A DNA stretch of 9,814 nt from Clostridia bacterium (lineage in GTDB: Bacteria; Bacillota; Clostridia; Oscillospirales; QAMX01). Positions 1-6,445 of this stretch are shown here, piece by piece. The stretch is from positions 1-9,814 of the forward strand of contig JAFYLV010000194.1 in NCBI GenBank assembly GCA_017556885.1, read 5' to 3'. The notes under the pieces were generated by a model. The model searched no databases and was not told the DNA's origin. It saw only the letters and a list, made by a program, of their open reading frames with translations. Positions within the stretch are counted from its first letter, which is position 1, and each line of letters begins with the position of its first letter. A program made the translations under genes and the position numbers.

Positions 1-540
1 CGGCAGGTTATAGAGATTGCGCAGCGAGGATCGGAGCGCAACAAGATTGCCCCCGCGAAGATCCCACCGGCCGCAGGTTCCTTCAAAGAGCGTATCGCCC
101 GTAAAAAGAAGATTTTCCATACGGATGCAAACAGATCCCGGCGAATGTCCGGGGGTATGCATAAAGTAAACTTCCGTTTCGCCAAGCATCGTCTTCTCTC
201 CACCGTATATACGGATATCCGGCGGACAGGCACGGTACGGCTCCGTAGCAATGGAAAGATAGAGGGAGCTTGCGGCAGAAAGCAGGCCTTCTTCCTCCTG
301 CGCATGGACGACCACCCGCGCCCCGGTAGCATCACGGAGGGGCGCAGCGGCAAGGATATGGTCAAAATGACTGTGCGTCAGATAAATATCCTGCAGGGTG
401 AGGTTATGCTCCTTGAGAAATGCAAGGATCTCCTCTGCGTTTCCGCCGGGATCGATGCAGGCTGCGATGCCCTGATCCAGATCAAATACGATATGGCAAT
501 TGGTCTGCAGCATGCCGACACAAAGGGTATGAACTCTCAT
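1..540 (-). CDS. Metallo-beta-lactamase-fold hydrolase (glyoxalase II-like), C-terminus cut by window edge
   Basis: The first 180 codons of a soluble metal-dependent hydrolase read leftward off the window edge. Visible motifs are DPGG at residues 30-33, the metal-binding THSHFDH at 55-61 (His56, His58, Asp60, His61), HTPGHSPGS at 128-136 (His132), FTGDTLF at 146-152 (bridging Asp149) and CGR at 156-158. This pattern matches the small YcbL/GloB-like branch of the superfamily, usually a little over 200 residues, so perhaps 20-30 residues and the last metal histidine lie outside the window. The start ATG at 540 is preceded by GAGGTG with a 7-nt spacer. It lies 28 nt after rel in the same direction and probably shares its transcript. 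Relatives hydrolyse thioesters such as S-lactoylglutathione, but most Firmicute members have no proven substrate, so none is assigned. The fold is near certain and the function open. Confidence 0.93.
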   Translation of the reverse strand, partial: MRVHTLCVGMLQTNCHIVFDLDQGIAACIDPGGNAEEILAFLKEHNLTLQDIYLTHSHFDHILAAAPLRDATGARVVVHAQEEEGLLSAASSLYLSIATEPYRACPPDIRIYGGEKTMLGETEVYFMHTPGHSPGSVCIRMENLLFTGDTLFEGTCGRWDLRGGNLVALRSSLRNLYNLP

Positions 541-547
541 AAACCTT

Positions 548-553
548 CACCTC
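548..553 (-). promoter_or_regulatory. Ribosome binding site of the MBL-fold hydrolase
   Basis: On the minus strand GAGGTG sits 7 nt before the ATG at 540, inside the 28-nt gap after the rel stop codon. It supports separate initiation of the hydrolase and fixes its start. Confidence 0.75.
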
Positions 554-568
554 AAAATCAGAAATAAG

Positions 569-2761
569 TTACTGGGAATCGCGGGAAATATTGGTAACGC
601 CGCGCACATTCCGCAGCTTATCGCAGATGGTCGTAAGCTCCCGGGTGTTTTCAACCGAAAGCGTCATATCCACGCGCGCAAATCCGTCAGGCAGCTTACG
701 TGCAGCAATGGACTGAATGGCAACATGCATATTGGCCATCATACCTGCAATATCGGCAACGAGACCTGTACGGTCGTTGGCATAAAGCTGGACGGTGGCG
801 GTAAAGTTACGTCCGGCGAGAACATCCCATTCCGCCGGCAGCACCCGCTGCGAGTCCTCAGTGCCGGAACGAAGAATCGACTCAATATTGATACAGTTGC
901 GGCGATGCACGGAAACACCGGATCCGCGGGTGATAAAACCGATGATATCGTCACCGGGAACCGGGGTACAACAGCGAGCAAACTTGATTTTGACAGAATT
1001 GAATCCATCGATCAATACGCCGGACTCCGACCGGCGTCGGGGCGTCGTATTGGTGCTGATGATGCGGTTGACTGCCTCTTCGTCCGTCACCGGCCGACGG
1101 TCAAACTTTGCGGCCATATCCGCAATACGATTGACCACGCGAAGCACGGTAACACCGCCGTAACCGACACCGGCAAGCAGATCGTTCATGGATTTAAAGG
1201 AGAAGCGGGAGGGCAGCTCCGAGCAGATCACCTCATGGTCCAGAAGCTCGGGAGCAAGTCCGCTGCGCTTCAAAGCCGACTCCAGCAGTTCTCTTCCCTG
1301 CTCAAGGTTCTCCTCAAAGCGCTCCTTCTTAAACCACTGACGGATCTTGTTTTTCGCCTGATTTGTCTTTGCAATAAGCAGCCAGTCACGGCTGGGGCCA
1401 CGGCCAACCGGGCCGGTAATAACCTCAACAATGTCTCCGTTCTGCAGCGGGGTATCGATGGTGGCGATCCGGGTGTTGATCTTACATCCGATCATACGGT
1501 TGCCAACCTGGGAATGGATGGCGTAGGCAAAATCCACGGGGGTTGCAGCGGCCGGTAGGCTGATGACATCACCCTTCGGAGTAAAGACATAGATGCCATC
1601 GGCATACATGTCGATTTTTAGGTTTTGAATAAAGTCCTGGGCGTCGGTATCCTCCTGGGACTCCAGAAGATGGCGAACCCAGTCGAGTTTTTCATCAAGA
1701 CTGTCATTTTGTCCGCCAAGCCCCTGCTTATACTTCCAGTGCGCCGCAATACCGTACTCCGCCGTGCGGTGCATCTCATGAGTACGGATCTGAATTTCAA
1801 ACGGCATACCTTCACGGCCGATAACGGTGGTATGAAGCGACTGGTAGAGATTCGGCTTCGGCGTACTGATATAGTCCTTGAAGCGCCCAGGCATAGGCTT
1901 AAAGATCGTATGCACAAGGCCAAGTGCGTTGTAGCAATCGTTCTGTGTATCGACAATTACGCGGATGGCATAGATATCGTAGAGTTCGTTCAGCTCCTTA
2001 TGTTGTCCATAGGCCTTGCGGTAGATACTGTAGATGTGCTTGACACGGCCGACAACCTTGCAGGGGATTTCATTCTCTGCAAGTTTATCCTTTGTCATTT
2101 CACAGATATGTTCAAGAAACAGCTGTCCCTCCATCTGATGGCCGGAGATAAAATCCGATATTTCCTTATATCCGATGGGGTCGAGGATCTGCAGAGCAAG
2201 GTCCTCCATCTCGTGGCGATACTTTGTCATACCGAGACGATGCGCGATGGGGGCATAAATTTCCATGGTCTCCAGGGAAATCTCCTGCTGACGGCGCTCG
2301 GGAATAGCACGGATGGTACGCATATTGTGCAGGCGATCCGCGATCTTGATCATGATCACTCGGATATCCTTTGCCATAGCAATAAGCATCTTGCGGAGAT
2401 TTTCCATCTCCGCCTCTTCCTTGCTCTGGTACTGAATGGAGGAAAGTTTGGTCAGACCGTCCACCATTTCCGCAACGGTCTGTCCAAACTGCTTTTTAAT
2501 AAATGTAAGAGGCAGTTCCGTATCCTCTACGGTGTCATGAAGCAGGGCTGCAATGATAGAATCCGCATCGAGTCCCATTTCCGATACGATCTCCGCAACC
2601 GCCGCGGGGTGAATAATATACGGATCTCCTGCCTTTCGCAGCTGGCCCGCATGCGCCTGGTCTGCGATATTAAATGCATGTAGAATACGCTCCTTTTGTT
2701 CAGGATCGATGGCACCGTATTTTTCGGCAATCTTAGCTATTGTTTCACGTATTCTCGTCAT
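569..2761 (-). CDS. rel: Bifunctional (p)ppGpp synthetase/hydrolase Rel (RelA/SpoT family)
   Basis: This 730-residue cytosolic enzyme makes (p)ppGpp from ATP plus GDP/GTP and also hydrolyses it, so it sets the stringent response. The N-terminal HD hydrolase domain (about 25-180) keeps His51, the HDTVED motif at 75-80 and Asp142 in KIADRLHNMR, so hydrolysis should be active. The synthetase domain (about 235-345) has RFKD at 293-296, the RXKD signature of bifunctional Rel rather than the acidic motif of monofunctional RelA, followed by YQSLHTTV and FEIQIRT (321-327). The regulatory half is complete: TGS at about 388-449, a zinc-finger-like segment with Cys597, Cys598, His619 and Cys623, and a C-terminal ACT domain from about 654. 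Length is normal for Firmicutes. The ATG lies 5 nt after the recJ stop. The nearest Shine-Dalgarno-like sequence is a GAGG inside the last recJ codons, suggesting translational coupling. It is also called relA in many Firmicute annotations. Confidence 0.98.
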   Translation of the reverse strand: MTRIRETIAKIAEKYGAIDPEQKERILHAFNIADQAHAGQLRKAGDPYIIHPAAVAEIVSEMGLDADSIIAALLHDTVEDTELPLTFIKKQFGQTVAEMVDGLTKLSSIQYQSKEEAEMENLRKMLIAMAKDIRVIMIKIADRLHNMRTIRAIPERRQQEISLETMEIYAPIAHRLGMTKYRHEMEDLALQILDPIGYKEISDFISGHQMEGQLFLEHICEMTKDKLAENEIPCKVVGRVKHIYSIYRKAYGQHKELNELYDIYAIRVIVDTQNDCYNALGLVHTIFKPMPGRFKDYISTPKPNLYQSLHTTVIGREGMPFEIQIRTHEMHRTAEYGIAAHWKYKQGLGGQNDSLDEKLDWVRHLLESQEDTDAQDFIQNLKIDMYADGIYVFTPKGDVISLPAAATPVDFAYAIHSQVGNRMIGCKINTRIATIDTPLQNGDIVEVITGPVGRGPSRDWLLIAKTNQAKNKIRQWFKKERFEENLEQGRELLESALKRSGLAPELLDHEVICSELPSRFSFKSMNDLLAGVGYGGVTVLRVVNRIADMAAKFDRRPVTDEEAVNRIISTNTTPRRRSESGVLIDGFNSVKIKFARCCTPVPGDDIIGFITRGSGVSVHRRNCINIESILRSGTEDSQRVLPAEWDVLAGRNFTATVQLYANDRTGLVADIAGMMANMHVAIQSIAARKLPDGFARVDMTLSVENTRELTTICDKLRNVRGVTNISRDSQ

Positions 2762-2766
2762 ATAGA

Positions 2767-4785
2767 TTAAAACCTCGATTCTTCCGATGTTGCACGGATA
2801 AGTGCCTCCATCGTAGGGGTAGCGTTCAGATCTGTTTTCTGCGCATTGGGCTTTGCCACATAAAGGTCACCTTCACTGACGGTCAGGCCGGCCTCGAAAA
2901 ACACATCAAAGATCACCGCCATACGTCCACGGGAAATCGGCAGCCCGGAAAGCTCCGCATATTTACGATCATGCAGATCGCGCCACACGGCCGCAAATTC
3001 AGACCGATCCGGGATCAGTGCCTTCAGCGCATCCGCAGAGACCGCTTTTCCCGCACGAAAATCACAATACAACTGCTCATCCGCATCCGGATAACGCCAA
3101 AGATCCCGCAGGATGAGATTCACCGAACAATTTCCGCGGAAGGTATTGACCTGCGGCACAAAGAGCAGATCGGCACGGTCCCCGTTTTTCACCGAAAGGT
3201 GCCAGGGCGCACGGCCAAAGTAGAGAGCTGTCATCGTAATGCCGCCGGATGCCACCGAAAAACGGGTATGAAGCCCATCCTTCAGCGGGGTGATCTCCGA
3301 GATCATTGCACCGCGCAATGCAAAAACCGGCTCGGGATTGCCTTCGCCAAAGGGAGAAAGACATGCGATATCCCGCACCTCACTCACCGTCAATTCCTGC
3401 AAGGAAACCTCACAGTCGGCGCTGCGCGCATCGGAACCGACCGAACCAGAGCGATGAGAAAGGATATATTCCTGCATGGACCGTGCAAAATCCTCTGCCT
3501 TTTCCGGCACAAGTGTAAGACCGGCTGCAAGCTCATGACCACCAAACTGCTGAATATGCTCAGAAATCGCAGAAAGCATGTCATGCAGATGAATTCCGCG
3601 GATACTGCGGGCCGAAGCCTTCAAATAATCGCCGATTTTTGTTGCGAGCACAACGGGACATCTGTATTTCTCCACAAGCCGTGCACAAACAATGCCAAGA
3701 ATGCCCGTATGCCACTCCGGATCACAGAGAAAGATACCTCCGTCCCGTTCCGGATCAAACCCGGCATCCATCAGCATCGCCACCGCAGCCTTTTCTATGC
3801 GCAAACATTCGGCCTGCCGCTCCGCATTAAGCTTATCCACGCTCGCCGCAATAGCACGAGATTCTTCCGGCTTTGACCGCAGAAGATTCAGGGATACGTC
3901 TGCCGTCGCCATACGTCCGGGGGCGTTGATCATCGGCGCCAGCAGAAAAGCAACCGTCTGTACACTGCGTTCCACATGATGCCGGGAGCCGGACAACAGT
4001 TCAAGCAGCGCACGAAGACCGACATTCGGATTTCGCTCCAGTTTGTCAAGGCCTGCAAGAACGATCCGCCGATTTTCTCCGGTCAGGGGCATCACATCTG
4101 CGACGCATCCAAGACAGATAACATCTGCATAACGCGCAAGAATTTCTTCGCCGTTTCCTTCCATTGCGGAAATAAGTTTATAGGCGACGCCGACGCCGGA
4201 AAGTCCACGGTATTCCGCCGGGGAATCCTCTCGCCAGGGATCGATTACCGCAACCGCATCCGGCAGAATATCCGGACATTTGTGATGATCGGTAACAATA
4301 AAATCTACACCGAGCTCGGCGGCACATGCAACCGGCTCACAGGCCGTGATTCCCGTATCCACCGTGATGATGAGAGTTACCCCTTCTGCGGCCATTCTTC
4401 GGACCGTAGTTTCCGAAACTCCGTATCCGTCGGTCACACGGTCCGGAATATGATGGATACACCGCATACCGATACTTTCAAGATAATCAAGAAGAATATA
4501 GGTTGCGGTAACGCCGTCGGCATCGTAATCACCGATAATGCCGATCGTCTCCGCATCGCGGACGGCAAGCCGAAGGCGCAGTATGGCTTTATCCATATCG
4601 GTTAAGCCAAAGGGATCGGAAAGGGGGGCTTTTCCGGAATCAAAAAAGTTTTTCACCTTCTCCGGGGTGGTAAACCCTCTGGCGCGCATAACCGCTGCCG
4701 TAAGGCGGCCGATCCCAGCCGTATGTGCAAGGGCGATATCCGCCGCTAAATCACGCGGCGGAATAGTCCACTTCTCTTTCAGCAT
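2767..4785 (-). CDS. recJ: Single-stranded-DNA-specific 5'-3' exonuclease RecJ
   Basis: RecJ degrades single-stranded DNA 5' to 3' in recombinational, mismatch and base-excision repair, using Mn2+/Mg2+. The DHH phosphoesterase motifs appear in order: DYDADG (86-91), TVDTG (141-145), TDHHK (165-169) and an Asp at 230 in GCVADVMPLTGENR. These are followed by the linker motif NAPGRM (287-292). The DHHA1 domain shows HTGILGIVCARL (359-370), SARSIRG (391-397) and GGHELAAG (415-422). An OB-fold-like region follows (about 455-565) with the family motif PFGEGNPEPVF (478-488), then a 100-residue C-terminal tail. At 672 residues it lies between E. coli RecJ (about 577) and B. subtilis RecJ (about 786). 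The ATG has GGAG 11 nt upstream. It is the first gene of the leftward unit, with its own promoter about 80 nt upstream, and is followed directly by rel without the apt gene often found between them. Confidence 0.98.
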   Translation of the reverse strand: MLKEKWTIPPRDLAADIALAHTAGIGRLTAAVMRARGFTTPEKVKNFFDSGKAPLSDPFGLTDMDKAILRLRLAVRDAETIGIIGDYDADGVTATYILLDYLESIGMRCIHHIPDRVTDGYGVSETTVRRMAAEGVTLIITVDTGITACEPVACAAELGVDFIVTDHHKCPDILPDAVAVIDPWREDSPAEYRGLSGVGVAYKLISAMEGNGEEILARYADVICLGCVADVMPLTGENRRIVLAGLDKLERNPNVGLRALLELLSGSRHHVERSVQTVAFLLAPMINAPGRMATADVSLNLLRSKPEESRAIAASVDKLNAERQAECLRIEKAAVAMLMDAGFDPERDGGIFLCDPEWHTGILGIVCARLVEKYRCPVVLATKIGDYLKASARSIRGIHLHDMLSAISEHIQQFGGHELAAGLTLVPEKAEDFARSMQEYILSHRSGSVGSDARSADCEVSLQELTVSEVRDIACLSPFGEGNPEPVFALRGAMISEITPLKDGLHTRFSVASGGITMTALYFGRAPWHLSVKNGDRADLLFVPQVNTFRGNCSVNLILRDLWRYPDADEQLYCDFRAGKAVSADALKALIPDRSEFAAVWRDLHDRKYAELSGLPISRGRMAVIFDVFFEAGLTVSEGDLYVAKPNAQKTDLNATPTMEALIRATSEESRF

Positions 4786-4796
4786 AGTTTTTTAAT

Positions 4797-4800
4797 CTCC
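4797..4800 (-). promoter_or_regulatory. Ribosome binding site of recJ
   Basis: GGAG on the minus strand, 11 nt before the recJ ATG at 4785, with an A/T-rich spacer. It supports the chosen start. Confidence 0.65.
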
Positions 4801-4861
4801 AAATGCGCAGCTATATTCAAACGCATAAACAAACACTGCGCCCATCATAAATATTGTGTCT

Positions 4862-4890
4862 ATTATAGCAAATCCGGCGCGTTTCGGCAA
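4862..4890 (-). promoter_or_regulatory. Sigma-A-type promoter of the recJ-rel-hydrolase unit
   Basis: On the minus strand TTGCCG (-35, at 4885-4890) is separated by exactly 17 nt from a consensus TATAAT (-10, at 4862-4867). A TGC directly before the -10 makes it an extended -10 promoter. Transcription would start near 4855, giving a recJ leader of about 70 nt. This is a sequence match only; the start site is inferred. Confidence 0.75.
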
Positions 4891-4921
4891 GAGCCAATGC
4901 TATATGTGCGGCCGCTTTTTC

Positions 4922-4945
4922 ATGCGGGTTGAGCTCAATCCGCAT
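4922..4945. repeat. 24-bp near-perfect palindrome between the divergent promoters
   Basis: The half-sites ATGCGGGTTGAG and CTCAATCCGCAT are reverse complements apart from one mirrored pair, G4928 opposite T4939. The centre is the SacI-like GAGCTC. It lies about 30 bp upstream of the leftward -35 and about 70 bp upstream of the rightward -35. No T-run follows on either strand, so it does not look like an intrinsic terminator. Its symmetry suits a homodimeric regulator, but I do not recognise it as a known operator: it fits neither the Rex nor the FNR consensus. Confidence 0.6.
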
Positions 4946-5005
4946 CTCATACCGAGCAATGTAAAAACGCTTCCGTCAACAAACGCTTTTTCCGTTCAAA
5001 TTACG

Positions 5006-5019
5006 GTAAAATCCTTTAC
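5006..5019 (+). repeat. Short inverted repeat overlapping the rnf -35 element
   Basis: GTAAA and TTTAC arms flank a 4-nt ATCC spacer, and the right arm coincides with most of the -35 box TTTACA. The position would suit a repressor site, but the arms are only 5 bp and A/T-rich, so chance is a real alternative. Confidence 0.3.
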
Positions 5020-5044
5020 AAAAGAGTAACGTTGATGTTATAAT
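5015..5044 (+). promoter_or_regulatory. Sigma-A-type promoter of the rnf operon
   Basis: TTTACA (-35, at 5015-5020) is followed after 18 nt by a consensus TATAAT (-10, at 5039-5044). TGT immediately before the -10 forms an extended -10. Transcription should begin near 5051, leaving a leader of about 47 nt before the preferred rnfC start. It is the only strong promoter seen ahead of the six rnf genes. Confidence 0.75.
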
Positions 5045-5080
5045 ATCAAAATGAAAATAGGCGTATTATGCAGCCAGACG

Positions 5081-5087
5081 AAAGGAG
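5081..5087 (+). promoter_or_regulatory. Ribosome binding site that decides the rnfC start
   Basis: AAAGGAG lies 10 nt before the ATG at 5098. The in-frame ATG at 5068 lies upstream of this site and has no comparable Shine-Dalgarno sequence, so 5098 is preferred. Confidence 0.8.
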
Positions 5088-5097
5088 ACCGCCGTTT

Positions 5098-6429
5098 ATG
5101 CCTTATTCTTTCAAAGGCGGAGTTCATCCGCCGGAGAACAAAAAGCGCTCTGCTTTTAAGCCTTCTGAGATTCTCGCCGCTCCCGAGCGGCTGTATTTCC
5201 CCATGCAGATGCATGTGGGTGCTCCCTGCGCTCCCACCGTTAAAAAGGGAGATAACGTCTGCGTCGGACAGGTCATCGGTTTCAGCGATGCGCCTATCTC
5301 CGCCCTCATCCACAGTTCCGTCTCCGGTACAGTCGCAGATATCAAGGAATGGGACCATCCCTCCGGCCGAAAGGTCATGACGGTCATCATCGAGAACGAC
5401 AATAAATTCACGGTAGCACCGGAAGTTCTTGAGCGTGAGGCCAAAGCCAAGGAGAAGGATCCTCTGGACCGCACGCCCGAGGAGGTTATCGAGGCTATCC
5501 GTCTTGCCGGCATCGTCGGCATGGGCGGTGCAGGCTTCCCAACCGCCTTCAAGATCCGCTCCGTTCTCGGACAGATCCATACTCTCATCATCAATGCCGC
5601 CGAGTGCGAGCCCTACATCACCGCAGATAACCGTCTGCTCGTCGAGCGTATGGATGACGCGCTTCTCGGCATACGCATCCTGATGAAAACTCTCGGTGTA
5701 TCCCATGCCACCCTCGCCATCGAGTCCAATAAAGAAGAGGCCATCGAGATGCTCCGCGAGCGTCTCGACGGAACCGGCATCATGCTCCGCATCCTCCGCA
5801 CCAAGTACCCCCAGGGCTCCGAAAAGCACATTATCCGTGCCGTTACCGGCCGCGAGGTGCCTCCCGGAAAGCTACCGGGCGATATCGGCTGCGCCGTCTT
5901 TAATCCTGCCTCCTGTGCCGCGATCTACGATGCCGTCGCCAAGGGGCTTCCTCTCATCAGCCGTTTTGTCACCATCTCCGGTTCTGCCATCGGCAACCCC
6001 CAGAACCTGCGGGTGCGCATCGGCACTCCCATTTCCTGCCTTATCTCCGCTGCCGGCGGCTACAGTCTGCCGCCCCAGCGCATCATCATCGGCGGTCCTA
6101 TGATGGGAACCGCTCAGTACACCACGGAGGTTCTCGTTCTCAAGACCTGCAACTCCGTGCTGGTCTTCGGAGAAAACGAAGGACTTCACGCCGGATCTGC
6201 CATCTGCATCCGCTGCGGCAAGTGCGTATCCGTCTGTCCCATGCGTCTGCAGCCCCTATACATCCGCCTCTACGGTGAAAAGGGTGAGTACGAATACTGC
6301 GAGAAGAAGCTCAACGTACGTGACTGTATCGAGTGCGGTGCCTGCTCCTACAAGTGTCCGGGACATCTGCCCCTTGTTCAGTCCATCCGTTTTGTCAAGC
6401 AGCGCCTTGGCCCCGTAAAGAAATCCTAA
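5098..6429 (+). CDS. rnfC: Rnf complex subunit RnfC (NADH-binding, Fe-S flavoprotein-like)
   Basis: RnfC is the peripheral cytoplasmic subunit where the Rnf complex meets NAD(H), receiving electrons that enter from ferredoxin through RnfB. The 443-residue product begins with the family's FKGGVHP motif (5-11). It has a lipoyl/biotinyl-like N-terminal region, then the glycine-rich GMGGAGFP (141-148) and AECEPY (168-173) of the NADH/FMN-binding fold shared with respiratory NuoF, then KYPQGSE (236-242). Two CxxCxxCxxxCP motifs for 4Fe-4S clusters follow at Cys370/373/376/380 and Cys410/413/416/420. The length suits the compact clostridial type without the long C-terminal repeats of proteobacterial RnfC. 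I chose the start at 5098 because of AAAGGAG 10 nt upstream and because family members begin just before FKGG; an ATG at 5068 would add ten residues. It is the first gene of the operon, 16 nt before rnfD, and uses GAG, AAG, ATC and TCC codons heavily. Confidence 0.97.
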   Translation: MPYSFKGGVHPPENKKRSAFKPSEILAAPERLYFPMQMHVGAPCAPTVKKGDNVCVGQVIGFSDAPISALIHSSVSGTVADIKEWDHPSGRKVMTVIIENDNKFTVAPEVLEREAKAKEKDPLDRTPEEVIEAIRLAGIVGMGGAGFPTAFKIRSVLGQIHTLIINAAECEPYITADNRLLVERMDDALLGIRILMKTLGVSHATLAIESNKEEAIEMLRERLDGTGIMLRILRTKYPQGSEKHIIRAVTGREVPPGKLPGDIGCAVFNPASCAAIYDAVAKGLPLISRFVTISGSAIGNPQNLRVRIGTPISCLISAAGGYSLPPQRIIIGGPMMGTAQYTTEVLVLKTCNSVLVFGENEGLHAGSAICIRCGKCVSVCPMRLQPLYIRLYGEKGEYEYCEKKLNVRDCIECGACSYKCPGHLPLVQSIRFVKQRLGPVKKS

Positions 6430-6445
6430 AAGGAGGAAGAAAATC

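Larger units (their letters stand above)
4786..5097. other. Divergent intergenic control region between recJ and rnfC
   Basis: About 310 nt separate the two divergent operons. The stretch is richer in A/T than its flanks and I find no coding region in it with a ribosome binding site. It holds a leftward promoter (4862-4890), a rightward promoter (5015-5044), a 24-bp palindrome (4922-4945), an 8-bp palindrome GCGGCCGC (4908-4915), a 14-nt inverted repeat over the rightward -35 box, and the 5' leaders of both operons. About 70 nt of leader is expected for recJ and about 47 nt for rnfC. No T-tract hairpin resembling an intrinsic terminator or riboswitch was recognised. Confidence 0.8.

Noticed and set aside
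145..567. 140-codon open frame on the plus strand at the left edge
   Set aside because: It is the complement of the MBL-fold hydrolase, whose metal-binding motifs are clear.
1625..2683. 352-codon open frame on the plus strand inside rel
   Set aside because: Antisense to the catalytic domains of rel, which are fully conserved; no family motif was seen in its product.
2740..3876. 378-codon open frame on the plus strand inside recJ
   Set aside because: Antisense to intact recJ, with a His/Arg/Cys-rich product typical of a spurious frame.
4841..4860. Rex-like site near the leftward transcription start (ATTGTG)
   Set aside because: Only one partial half-site is present; the matching TTCACAA-type arm is missing.
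4922..4945. The intergenic palindrome read as an intrinsic terminator
   Set aside because: No T-run follows it on either strand, and it sits upstream of both promoters where no transcript is expected to end.
5051..5380. Possible leaderless small protein starting at the predicted rnf transcription start
   Set aside because: The frame has no ribosome binding site and runs out of frame through the start of rnfC; its product becomes low-quality sequence once inside rnfC.
5038..5829. 263-codon open frame on the minus strand overlapping rnfC and its promoter
   Set aside because: It opposes rnfC, would cover the strong rnf promoter and shows no domain; best explained as a shadow of rnfC codon bias.
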